Shown here piece by piece: positions 1 through 10,300 of a stretch of 64,000 nucleotides of DNA. Position 1 is the stretch's first letter; each line of letters opens with the position of its first letter. A model generated the notes under the pieces. It searched no databases. It saw only the letters and a list, made by a program, of their open reading frames with translations, and was not told where the DNA came from. Both the position numbers and the translations under genes were made by a program. Source of the stretch: Xestospongia bergquistia (Eukaryota; Porifera; Demospongiae; Haplosclerida; Petrosiidae); the NCBI GenBank assembly GCA_963965975.1, contig OZ014411.1:8743501-8807500 (forward strand), written 5' to 3'.

Positions 1-748
1 AACACCCCAGTTTGACAAATGGAAAATTATTGCTCGTTATCCACCTCCTAAAGTTAGCTACTCAATTATTAGTGTATAACATTATCCATTCATAATAGTA
101 TACTAAAAATCGTCTACAAAGTGGTGAAATTAAGAGCAATATGCAATTATTTGTTATATGGGAAGGAGATTTATCACCAAAATCATCATTAATACAGTTA
201 CCATTACAAGGAGCAAAACAACCCACCAGTATTACATTTCAAACATGTCCAGGTACGTATATATCTAAAATGTATCAAATATGCTAATAAAAATTTGAAT
301 CTGTATTATTGTCATTTTTGATTTTGTAGATGATGATACGCAGGTGAGTAAACTGACAGCAGTTGGTAATGGAGGTATGTTACTACCACATTATGTGTAT
401 AATACATAAGATTTGGACTCTTTAGGTTCTATTACATCTAATGTTAACAGTATGGTTGTTCATTTACAAACTGTTACTGAATTTTTACCATTCTGTGTAT
501 ATCTTGAAATGGACTTCTCTGATTGTCGTAAAATTGAAACTGAGAGACAAGGAGAAGTTGAAGAACAGAAAATTGTTATGTTACAGAAATGGCTTGAAGG
601 AGGAGATCGTAATTGGAGAGATTTTATACGACCTTTTGCACTTTTAGGAAAATGTACTAAAGCAAAAGAATTATCAAATGATCATTCTGTTTATTTTTTT
701 GAACCTGAAATACTCAAAGTTTGTACTAACATAAATGATATGAATTAA
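1..748 (+). CDS. 3' end of a UPA-death domain protein gene (partial, upstream paralogue)
   Basis: This is the tail of a gene that begins before the window. Exons read as 1-73, 99-252, 330-374 and 426-748 (stop TAA 746-748), by one-to-one match with 12361-13108 of the downstream paralogue at a constant offset of 12360 with no indels. The first two exons encode the end of a UPA domain and the last a death domain (FLPFCVYLEMDFSDCRKI, then a W-rich amphipathic helix region). UPA-DD tails follow ZU5 in UNC5, PIDD and ankyrin relatives and mediate autoinhibition or death-fold assembly; the role here is inferred. The intron at 74-98 is only 25 nt. A polyadenylation signal AATAAA follows at about 766. 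Downstream of 748 the two copies lose all similarity. Identity to the paralogue is about 98 percent up to 480 and about 90 percent after it. Confidence 0.8.
74..98 (+). other. 25-nt intron in the upstream paralogue
   Basis: GTATAACATT...CATAATAG. Removing exactly these 25 nt joins two phase-0 UPA exons; keeping them gives an immediate TAA. Same position and length as 12434-12458. Confidence 0.6.
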
Positions 749-2028
749 TAATGGTATAGTATTTGTAATAAAATTGAATGACTGTGATCTTTTATGAAAT
801 AGCTTTTGAGAAATGTTAAGTAAAGTTAACACTGAATTGGAAGCAATTGATGTCAAGGTTATGAATTTTAATTCTGACATTGAAGTTAACAGTGCATTAA
901 TATAACATTATACTCATGTTAGCAAAGTCATTGTTGATTTATAAATTATTTGATTAAATCTGGCCTGTTATAAAGCAGGCCCATAATTGTAAAACTTCCA
1001 TGACTTTTTTAACAGGATTCAGTTTACAATCATCTTAACATACACAATATTTTTGTTAAATAAATTAATGCAGACTTTATTATAATTTTAAAGACAAGAC
1101 TTTAAATTTATGACTATTTTGGCTGTTAATGTTTAATAAAAGTCTTTCATGCATGTATTATTTAGAAAACTTGCTAAGGTAACAGATTCATGCTATGTAA
1201 TAACTTTGTTACTCTCATTATAATACATTAGTTATAAACATTTTAAAAAATAATGCTAGTTAGAAAGATTATACATACTAAACCTTCATCCTTTATGTTA
1301 TGAGGATGTTATCATATTACACCACTTTCTATAGACACACCTGTACTTAGGATCAAAATTAATAATTAGGTGTATAAATACCCTTTACTACACGTTATTT
1401 TAAAGAAATCTATCTACCAATATTTGATGTACAATTATAGTCTATTTACTTTAAATTTGACCTTTTTCTACTATACCTTTTTGTTCAATTATCATTTTTA
1501 GGATAGCATTTATAACGGTGATGAAGTCAATATTTTAGGATATCCATAAAAGCTAAGTTACAACCATGTACAACTGGAGATATCACTATGCATGAATGCT
1601 AGTATAAGCTCTATTGTTATGTCTTTGTTAATAACATGCGTGATGAGTATAAACAATATGGTTATTTCTATAATATAGTTCAAAATGTTTATTTAATTAG
1701 TTTTTTACTCAATTTCTGCAGCTGCCACTGCTTTTATTTGTCATGTTATTAACAACATAAATACATTATTTTGGCAATTGTAATAAATTTCCTTCATGTA
1801 GGTGTCAATATTTATAATGTGGTTTATCAACTACAAGATTATTGGCTGGTATAAGTGTGCAATGTGTTATTAACAAAATAAAATGTATATAGTTTGTACA
1901 ATGTCTTTATATTTCCATCCTTATTACAATGTTTTTGTTTGTCTCATTGTGACTTTTAATACATACAGTAAGTTCTACACAATTCTATATAATTTTACTT
2001 TAAATGATCATTAATAATAGCATTATTG
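749..2028. other. intergenic, no gene recognised
   Basis: AT-rich sequence downstream of the partial death-domain gene. It holds the likely polyadenylation signal of that gene near 766. I see no open frame of useful length, no splice-linked exons and no RNA gene. Confidence 0.5.
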
Positions 2029-2522
2029 AGGTAAAAATATCTGAAGTTTTTTGCAGCTTTTTTTTGATGCAATCATGTAAAGATACTTGTTCTAATAATT
2101 GATCATGCTTTAAAAAATTTTTTAAACCCTAGTAATTTGTAGAAATGTAGTTTGATTCCTTAATATCTGCAATGCTTTGGAGACGTCAAACAATAATATT
2201 AAAGAACCTAGAGGGCTGAAAGTTTTGAAAATTAAAGATGAAGTCAATTACTACAATTATACGGATGGATTTATTTCTACAATAATATTTGACATTTTTA
2301 CAAAGCTATAAACCTTGCTTACTTTAATCACTATTATTATTATATGTTATACAAATCATACAAAGAAATGCATCCGTAAACGTTCATCATTTTCGTTCTT
2401 AAACTTCTCAGCAGGTTGTTACATTATCCATAGAATCAAAAATCACAACAACAGTATTAGAGCAAGTATCTTCACATGATTGCATCAAAAAAAGCTGAAA
2501 AAAATTTCAGATATTTTTACCT
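2029..2522. mobile_element. MITE with about 65-bp terminal inverted repeats
   Basis: The left end (2029 to about 2096, starting AGGTAAAAATATCTGAA) is the reverse complement of the right end (about 2457-2522), with a few mismatches. The roughly 360-bp interior has no coding capacity. A second, deleted copy of the interior and right end lies at about 6470-6713, which shows that this is a dispersed element. I could not find a clear target-site duplication. Non-autonomous DNA transposon; superfamily not assigned. Confidence 0.75.
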
Positions 2523-3315
2523 TAATGCTTACTTAATTGAATCATTTGAATAGTGAGGCTGTGAGACTGGAAGCAGTGGTTGCACGTGAGAGGTTTGTGT
2601 TTTAAGTTTGCTTTCATATGAACGTGAAAACATCCTTGTTTCATCTCTAGGTTTAGTATACAATGTACGAACTGAGAATATGACAATTAGGTCAGCAGTC
2701 CCAGCTATGTTTCACTGACAGAACTCAGTAAATGAAGATAAGCCTTACAGGAAGATATCCAGAAATATAGAATAATGTTGCTATTTTACACACAATCTAT
2801 ATTTTCCTGGCCATGATTAGAGAAAAAGTAACTTTAATATTTTAGCCACAATTTAAGTGAATAAAGTACAAATAAACAGTTATTACAATTTAGACAAATG
2901 CAAAGTAATTCTAAAAATTGATCAATTAATATTGAAAAACATCAAAAGTTGAAAATGTTCTGAAGTATTATAAACATATTTCTATTACATTTAAAAAAGG
3001 TATGTTTTGTTATCCAAACAAGCTTACTGACTCAACGGTGGAACTTATTATCCAGGATCCATTGAAAACTTTAATATTGACAATGTTGTGATGATAGCTC
3101 TAGCACAAGGAGATCTTCAGTCAGTGAGACATCACGGTGATGTTTCACATATTATTGTAGTCGTCAGTGTTATGTTGAACTGAAATTAAAGGAACTTCCA
3201 ATATGTCCTTTAATTTTGACTTTTAACAACTAAAACTTAATATTAACTTTATTTTGGATTGACTGAAATTTCTTGTAGTTTAAAATAAAGCTAAGATTTA
3301 TTAAAAATAAAAAAA
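2523..3315. other. intergenic with weak coding-like scraps
   Basis: No gene can be supported. Two short plus-strand stretches look weakly protein-like: about 2553-2700 (two pieces separable by a possible GT-AG intron) and about 3045-3180 (open for about 45 codons). Neither matches a domain I recognise. They could be relics of an exon disrupted by the adjacent MITE. Confidence 0.3.
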
Positions 3316-3830
3316 AAACATGTTGTGTTGCCCAAACGATTCCTACTCGCTCACCCACTCAGGCTTCCACTTAGGCTCCAGGATTCCCTGCTATTGCTAG
3401 CTGGGACCGCCACCTGGCTTGGTAACCCTCGTCTTCGCGAGGTAATCCTGGCTGGAGCATCGCCCTAACTTAAAACCAGCCGTACGGGATTCCAGCTCTT
3501 AGGGAATGTCGCATTCAGGAACCGGGAACCACAAATACACCAGCCTCTTCTCGTTTAAAGGGAGACTACCAGCCCTATCCTAGTCGGCCTTTCGGATACT
3601 CCGTAGAGTATGCTGGTAACCATCTCAGAGGTCTGATGCATTGCAGAACGCTGGCCCACAACACAACCTATCCAAGGTGGTTTTCATTTCCTTTTATATG
3701 TACTGCAGATTTTGTCTTCGTGCTCTTGTGGGGCGCGCTGTTTGTCGCCTATGAATATCATTAACGCTAGTTGTGCGTATTGATTACCAGGATCAGTGAG
3801 CTAACGACACCTGATTACTATAGCATCGAT
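3316..3830. other. GC-rich structured segment of unknown nature
   Basis: Base composition changes abruptly from AT-rich flank to roughly half G+C for about 500 bp, then back. It contains short perfect hairpins, for example CCTCG...CGAGG with a 6-nt loop near 3428-3443 and ATACTC-CGTA-GAGTAT near 3596-3611. There is no long open frame on either strand. It may be a SINE, a 5' piece of a LINE, or a structured non-coding RNA; I could not match it to tRNA, 5S, 7SL or spliceosomal RNA from memory and found no convincing A/B-box pair. Confidence 0.4.
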
Positions 3831-4012
3831 GAGACTGTTAAAATATTTAATACTACTAAAATACTGTAACTTTTAAGGGCCAAGAATAAAACTAGTCCTA
3901 CTTAATAAGCAAACTAGAACAACACGACTAAAGATAATAATTTTTATCATAATTATTTTAATTTTATAGGGGCTTTAAAAAATAAAAATCATTACCTAAC
4001 ACTTTTCTTCAT

Positions 4013-4270
4013 TTATCTAAATTTATAACAGTCACTTGATATAGTTGGTACACTTTGTACTTGATGACGTACATGACAATGTGTATTGAGATTAGTTTCT
4101 AGACTAAATGTACACTTACAGTCTGGACAGTGATAGGGTTTGTCACCAGTGTGATGAGAACGGATATGATAAGTCATAATGTTACAATCAGTACTAGTCA
4201 CATGATGACACAGAGGACAACAGAGAATCCCTTCTTTTGAGGAACAGTGATTGTTGAGCAACACTTTCAT
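4013..4270 (-). CDS. C2H2 zinc-finger ORF, isolated fragment
   Basis: An 85-codon open frame encodes two C2H2 zinc fingers: CPLC...H...H (about residues 18-40), the linker TGDKPYH (close to the canonical TGEKPY), and CPDC...H...H (about residues 47-69), followed by a short tail and stop. The frame stays open about ten codons upstream of the ATG and may be one exon of a larger gene, but I see no convincing partner exon. Fingers of this class usually bind DNA. It sits between a MITE, a GC-rich insert and minisatellites, and the first 28 bases upstream (about 4257-4285) recur at about 6085-6113, so the region has been rearranged. Gene fragment or a small solitary gene; I cannot decide. Confidence 0.45.
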   Translation of the reverse strand: MKVLLNNHCSSKEGILCCPLCHHVTSTDCNIMTYHIRSHHTGDKPYHCPDCKCTFSLETNLNTHCHVRHQVQSVPTISSDCYKFR

Positions 4271-4410
4271 CAGTAGAGGAAGTAATGGTTTCTCTTGTTA
4301 GTATTTCTTTACATAAAGTACTAGTATACGACTTCTCTGTTCCTTTTCCATGACAGCTTTAATGCTAGCAGGTGCAATAGCAAACTGTTTTGAAGTACAT
4401 GGGTGTATAG

Positions 4411-4648
4411 GTAAGGACAGTGTGCTGAGTTGTCATGTAAAGACAGTGTGCCAAGTTGTCATGTAAAAACAATGTGTTCAGCTGTTTTGTAAAGACAGTA
4501 TATTGAGTTGTCATGCAAAGACAGTGTGCTGAGTTGTCATGTAAAGACAGTGTGCTGAGTTGTCATGTAACGACAGTGTGCCAAGTTGTCATGTAGTTAA
4601 GACAGTGTGCTGAGTTGTCATGTAAAGACAGTGTGCTGAGTTGTTATG
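4411..4648. repeat. 26-bp minisatellite, about 9 copies
   Basis: Tandem units of the form GTAAAGACAGTGTGCTGAGT followed by TGTCAT, with point differences and one unit expanded by 3 bp. The array ends in GTATAGAGACAAATTGAACA. A short second array of the same unit occurs at about 5309-5385. Confidence 0.9.
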
Positions 4649-5308
4649 TATAGAGACAAATTGAACATTGTAGTTTACATTCATAGATGGTCTGAAGAAA
4701 ATAGCAACAGGAACTCTAACAGACAGAATATCAAAGTTCCTGTTTTATTACAGGTTGACACCTCATACCACCATGGGATTAAAATTGAGATCAAGACTGG
4801 ACCTACTGAAACCAACATTAAGGGATTGTATACAATGTAAACATTATATCTAAGAACAAGTTGCCAACAAAAATACTCAGCCTAGATGTTTTGCAGTAGA
4901 AGACACTGTGCATGCAAAATGATTGCAAAGGGTGAGAATCATTCTGTCACAGGTTTTATTTTAGCTTATGCAGGTCCAAAATTGTCCATCATTCAACTTA
5001 ACAATGGGGATAATCCTTTAATGTACGAAGAAGACACACTCTAAATTAAATGAAGACACAGACTTAACACTGCCATTTACTAACCCAGAGTACACTTCAG
5101 AACCGGATACTCACACAAAGGAATCAACCATTGACTCATGAAGACACATTATTAGTGACCATCTAAATCTCTCCTATGCAGCCACTATACCAAATGATAC
5201 CACCCCAATGGATACCAACAAAAACTGACTTCCCACTCAGAAAGATATCCAATGTGCAAGTCACCAAATCATCTAACATATACTAATCTGCAATAAAAAG
5301 GGGAAATG
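4649..5308. other. segment between two arrays of the same minisatellite
   Basis: About 660 bp bounded on both sides by the 26-bp repeat, and the sequence after each array is related (GACAAATTGAACATTGTAGT near 4654 and GACAATTGAACACTGTAGTC near 5382). This suggests a duplication, or an insertion that split one array. Short open frames here show no recognisable domain. Confidence 0.4.
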
Positions 5309-5385
5309 CACTGTTTGTCATGTAAAGACAGTGTTGTCAGTTCTCATGTAAAAACAGTGTACTCAGCTGTCATGAATAAAGACAA
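5309..5385. repeat. 26-bp minisatellite, second short array
   Basis: About 2.5 diverged units of the same repeat as 4411-4648 (TGTCATGTAAAGACAGTG...), followed by the same unique junction sequence. This supports a common origin of both arrays. Confidence 0.75.
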
Positions 5386-6264
5386 TTGAACACTGTAGTC
5401 TGGTTTATATGTGTGTATCTGTTTAAACACTCTAGTTGTTGATATGTATTGTAACCATTGTCTTTGTAAAGTATATAAGATAGCTGTCTTCTATGTTGAG
5501 AGTTGGTTTGCACTCACGATCAATGCATTTGTCAACACGATTGTGCTAACCACAAACAAGCTCAAACCCTTATTTTCAATTCTAACACTGTTGATCGATC
5601 TTGGGTTGAAAACTAGTTCTTGATGCCTTCATGAGCTACCTGACATGGAGAAATGAACTTGTGAAGCTGTTTTTTCTTGATAATTTCAAGTAACCTGAAA
5701 TATCTTGATTAACAAGATACGAATTTCTTATATTGGGTGACGTTCACTAAAGTTAGTGGCTTTGGAGCCCCTTCAATTGAACCTGATCATGAAACTTAGC
5801 ACGATTGAGAAGTACCTGCGTAGGAATCAACTTTTTATAACTTGAATTTAGCATGTATAACTTGGAATTTAGCAAGACAAGGCTAATTTGGAACATAACT
5901 GTCTAGGAGGCTAACCACAACTTCCTATCTGTTTGAACAAGATAGCAATTTAGAGGAGCTAATTCTGTATGGTGGACATAGTGATTGGTAGTGCGATATT
6001 TGTTTCTGTCGGGTAAAGAGAGCTTTGTTCACAAGAGGGGCAATACAGAGGTATGGTTCCTTTTCACCAATTACTAATTGGACAGCAACACTTTCATCAG
6101 TAGAGGAAGTAATAGTACATTGAGAACTAGTTGAGAACTAGTATACGACTTTGTCATTAAAAACATGTTTATGCTCACATTTTCCTCTAGACAGAGGTAA
6201 GCAAGTTTTAAAGCAGTAAGCTTAATGTTCACTTTTAATTTTAATTGCCATTGTCACTTGCTTA
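5386..6264. other. intergenic, no gene recognised
   Basis: AT-rich, no supported exon. Contains at about 6085-6113 a copy of the sequence just upstream of the zinc-finger ORF (CAACACTTTCATCAGTAGAG), followed by a related ACTAGTATACGACT block found also near 4320. The two places therefore share ancestry. Confidence 0.5.
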
Positions 6265-6469
6265 CAATGTTGTAATTCTGAAGCAAGTCATTAAGCAAGT
6301 TTTAAACAACGTTGTAATTCTGAAGCAAGTCATTGAGCAAGTTTTAAACAACGTTGTAATTCTGAAGCAAGTCTTTTAAATTTTTTCACTGGGCACGTTG
6401 TAATTCTGAACCAAGTCTTTTAAATTTTTTCACTGGGCACGTTGTAATTCTGAACCAAGTCTTTTAAAT
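6265..6469. repeat. compound minisatellite of 42- and 44-bp units
   Basis: Core ACGTTGTAATTCTGAAGCAA recurs five times. Early units continue GTCATTGAGCAAGTTTTAAA; later units continue GTCTTTTAAATTTTTTCACT. The last unit runs directly into the deleted MITE copy that follows. Confidence 0.85.
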
Positions 6470-6713
6470 TTTTTTAAACCCTAGTACTTTGCAGAAATGT
6501 AGTATCTGCAATGCTTTGGAGACATCAAATAATATTAAAAGAACCTAGAGGGCTGAAACTTTTGAAAACTAAAGATGAAGTCAATTATTACAATTATACG
6601 GATGATACGGATGGATTTATTTCTACAATAATATTTGACATTTTTACAAAGCTATAAAATCACTATTATATGTTATACAAATCATACAAAAAAATTTCAG
6701 ATACTTTTACCTT
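6470..6713. mobile_element. second, internally deleted copy of the 2029-2522 MITE
   Basis: Matches 2125-2350 (AAACCCTAGTA..., AATGCTTTGGAGAC, GAACCTAGAGGGCTGAAA, ATTTATTTCTACAATAATAT) and then jumps to the right terminal repeat AAATTTCAGATACTTTTACC. The left terminal repeat is missing and the minisatellite abuts that end. A 10-bp duplication (GATGATACGG) is present internally. Confidence 0.8.
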
Positions 6714-7322
6714 GAGTACAATGTACAAGGAATATTGAATATCAACTTGTTTTTAAGACTTGTTTATTGGGTCCTTTGAATAAGTTTAATGTTATCTGTG
6801 TTGGTGAAAGGTGAAAGACTGACAGATTGATAAATGGTGAAAGGTGAAAGACTGACAGATTGATAAATGAATGAACAAATGAACACATACAGGACAAACG
6901 GATAGAGAGATACAGCTTACTGATTTTTTGAATTTTAATGCCTAAGAAAATACTACCACTCTGTACCACATATCTCGTAGCTATTTATATATTGATATAT
7001 GGTTTGATATGGTATGTATGTATTAAGGAATTCCTCAGATTCTTGTGCAACAGTCTAGTTGCTATATGGAATGATGCTTTTAGCTAAGCTATTATAAACG
7101 CCACGCCCCCTCCTGCTAAGAGTGAACATCTCGATGACAAATGTGAATAAATGGTGCATGAGACGACTTCCTATCTCCAATATATTAAAATAAATTATTT
7201 ACATTAATTTATTATATAAATCTAATCATATACCTAGATGAAAGGTTTCTATTTATGCTTTTGTGGTTTGGGGAAACGTCCATTTTTGCTTCTGTTTTGT
7301 GGCTAAAGTTCGGTCTTTCAAT
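6714..7322. promoter_or_regulatory. upstream region of the death-domain gene
   Basis: Contains a short tandem duplication (about 6800-6870, unit GGTGAAAGACTGACAGATTGATAAAT), then AT-rich DNA. A TATA-like ATTATAAACG lies near 7088, followed at once by a GC-box-like CCACGCCCCCTCC (about 7100-7112), some 210 bp before the ATG. These are candidate core-promoter elements only; the transcription start is not visible. Confidence 0.35.
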
Positions 7323-10300
7323 ATGGCACATCATGCTCTTGGTGGTCTTGGTCTTCTTGGCCTTGGCTTAGGTCGACAGGCAGGTCGTATGGCTGGTCGT
7401 CAGGGTGGCTACGCAGCACATCCTCAGGCGACAACATCACCTTTACAAGATGCTACTTCATTACTGATGAAAGCTTTGGGAACTCTTACTTTCAATGAAT
7501 TGTATTATTTAGGGAGTCTACTAGGAGTACCAGAGGGTGCTTACACTCCTGAGATGTTAACACCAAACCAAGGACCAATGGCAAGTAGGCCAGTGATATT
7601 CCAACAAATTTTATACCTTTGGTTACAATATTTGCCAAACCTTACATGGGACGATTTGGTCAGAGCACTGCACAGAATGGGCAAAATTCATCTTGCCTTT
7701 CGTATATGGACTGAATATATGACATCATCACAGACAAACCAAGGAACCAAGGTAGGATCATGTATATTGTTAAATTATGTGATCTTGTTAATAAGTATTA
7801 ATTTCTTGCTATAGTTATAATTAGCTAAAAGTAGTAATTAAAGCCAAAAGTTATATTGCTTAATTTCCAAACTATGGGTATGATATATATATAGCAATTG
7901 GTATGACAAGTAAGTACGTATTTAGATAAATTTCGCTAATTTATATTTGTAGATCCACCAAAGCCATCAATGTTAATTGAGTTGATAGATGTCTTGAAAG
8001 AAATTCCAGATAAATCCAAAGTTGGTAATGTGCTGAAAATCCCATCAAGCGACCTTAAAAGAATTCACAAAACGTATCAAGGATCTGTAATACGATACAG
8101 GGCAATGTTGAGCAAGTACTTACTAGAACATGCCTTTACTTGGGAGGGTATAGTCAGATCCCTTGTTGAAACAAAACACGAGAAATTAGCAAAAGACATA
8201 TGGATCAAATATATTACACCATGCTATTATGGAGGTTTGTTGTTTAATTAATGTCACATTTTAGTTATAATATAATTTTACATACAGGTGTTCCTCCTCC
8301 ATTCATCCCTTTCCTCCCTTTAGAACGTAAGTCAAACATAGCAGATTAAATATATCACTGTTCAAAATAGTTTGGTTGTTTAACCAATTCATGGTCACTT
8401 AGGTTGCATAATATGTCTGCAATAAATATTGAATGTACTGACAATATATAATGTCTTTTATTACTAAGTACTATGGAATTGAAAGTTCATGTCTTTCAAC
8501 TGTGAATGAGTCCTTAAATTAAAGGACAATTATAAATTTCATAGTGACAAGCCATCCCTGCTTCCACAAAAGTTCTTGTATCTTACTAATAATGAGGAAA
8601 AAATTAAAATCATTACAGCTTCAACAATTAGCTTCATGACTGTGTCAATCAACACACACTTTAAAGAAACAATATTATAATTTTTACTACTTCTCAATGT
8701 TCCATTCATGCAACACAAATGTGGATTAGTTAATTCAACTAATTAATTTTCAGTGTATGATGCAAACTTCATTTTCTGTTTGCCTAAATCTTTTCAGTTA
8801 ATCAACAACCTACTCTCTCTGATTTGACATTGAAGTTTTATAACATTGGCCTGGACTGGTTTGTCCTTGGTATATGTCTCTATATATCAGAGGAAGAGTT
8901 ACTAAGGATTGATAAAGAGAACAACAACAAGCCAAGGAAATGTATCATCAAATTGTTTAGCTACTGGCTAAAGCTACGTCGCAGAGGTAATTGGAATGAC
9001 ATACTGGCTGCTTTCACTCATGCTGGTGACAGAGAATATGCTATAAGTATTATGAGTGACCTTAAAACTGAAGACACAAATAAGAAAGGTATTGTGGTAA
9101 TTGACACTGTGTGCAGTTATAATAGCTTTATACAATAGGTCCATTGAATCCTTTCAACCTATTCCAAAAACATCTTGTGAAATACATGCCAAATTTAGAT
9201 TGGTACATATTTGGAGTAGTACTCAATATTCCCCTGTTGTTTCTAGATGAAATTGAGATTGCTCAACATGGACAAACTGAATTGTGCACACTAGAAATAG
9301 TAGACTATGTACATAGAACCAATTCCGAGACAACTTGGAGCAAGATTAGTGATGCGCTTTATAGAATGAGGGAATATGGCTTAGCTATGGATATTATAAC
9401 AGATCACAAGCTACCAGTACCTTATGAATGTGAGTTTTAATTATAAGGTCTTTGTAGTTACTACATGTATATTAATTTTTAATTATATCAATTTCTCATT
9501 AGATGTGCATATATTTGTAGGTAGCTGTTTATTTGCATGAATTTTTTTGATTTTTTTGGTTACATTTGTTTTTAAACAACCTAGAGCTACAAGAATTAAA
9601 GCATTCATTATTAGTATCTCCTAAAAATCTGTATTATTATGTATATAGTGCATACGCATGTAGTACAGACAGTATTACAGCAAAGACAGAGCGGTCAAGA
9701 CCTGGAGCTATCTACTGATGAAAGTCAATACATTTCTTATCTTTTAGAAAAATGTCATATATATTGATACCATAGGAATAGAATTACAAGAAATACGTGA
9801 AAGTCTTCATGTTCAATACGAAATAGAACAGACTTTAAAAGCAAAAATAAATGAATTGCTGCAACAAATAGAGTCAGTTAAACAAGGTAGGACGCATTGT
9901 TTTAAAATAAAGTCTGGCATAGTAAATAGGATTTTGTAGAATTGATTTAAATGAACAAGTTACATGAAATAAAGTTGTTATTAGTATAGGTATTGTATAC
10001 TTTATCATGCTTTTTGTTAATGAGATTATTTTTCTACTGCAAATTAGTAATTATATATAGTAATTTCATGTATCCAATTGAAATTTAAGATTTTTGTACT
10101 TGCAGAAGAATCTGAAGACGTTTTTCATTTAAAAAATGAGTTAGCTCAAAGTCTAATAAGGTTATCTGAAGTCGAACAAAGTATGACATTATAATAATAT
10201 AATATCACCACATGATTGTTATATTTGTAGTGTTAGAACAAACAGTAATGTTGGATAAAGAAAAAAGATTAAATGAAGTTGCAATACAAACAGACAATGA

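Noticed and set aside
1-748. Copy 1 as an allelic or assembly duplicate of 12361-13108
   Set aside because: Divergence rises to about 10 percent in the last exon and 3' flanks are unrelated, so a true paralogue is more likely; not fully excluded.
7263-7322. Upstream extension of the first death-domain exon from a GTG
   Set aside because: No ATG in the extension; the first in-frame ATG is 7323 and the preceding residues look like untranslated sequence.
7752-7761. Donor at 7752 for exon 1 of the death-domain gene
   Set aside because: It would leave phase 0 while exon 2 requires phase 1; the donor at 7762 restores phase and agrees with the other phase-1 introns.
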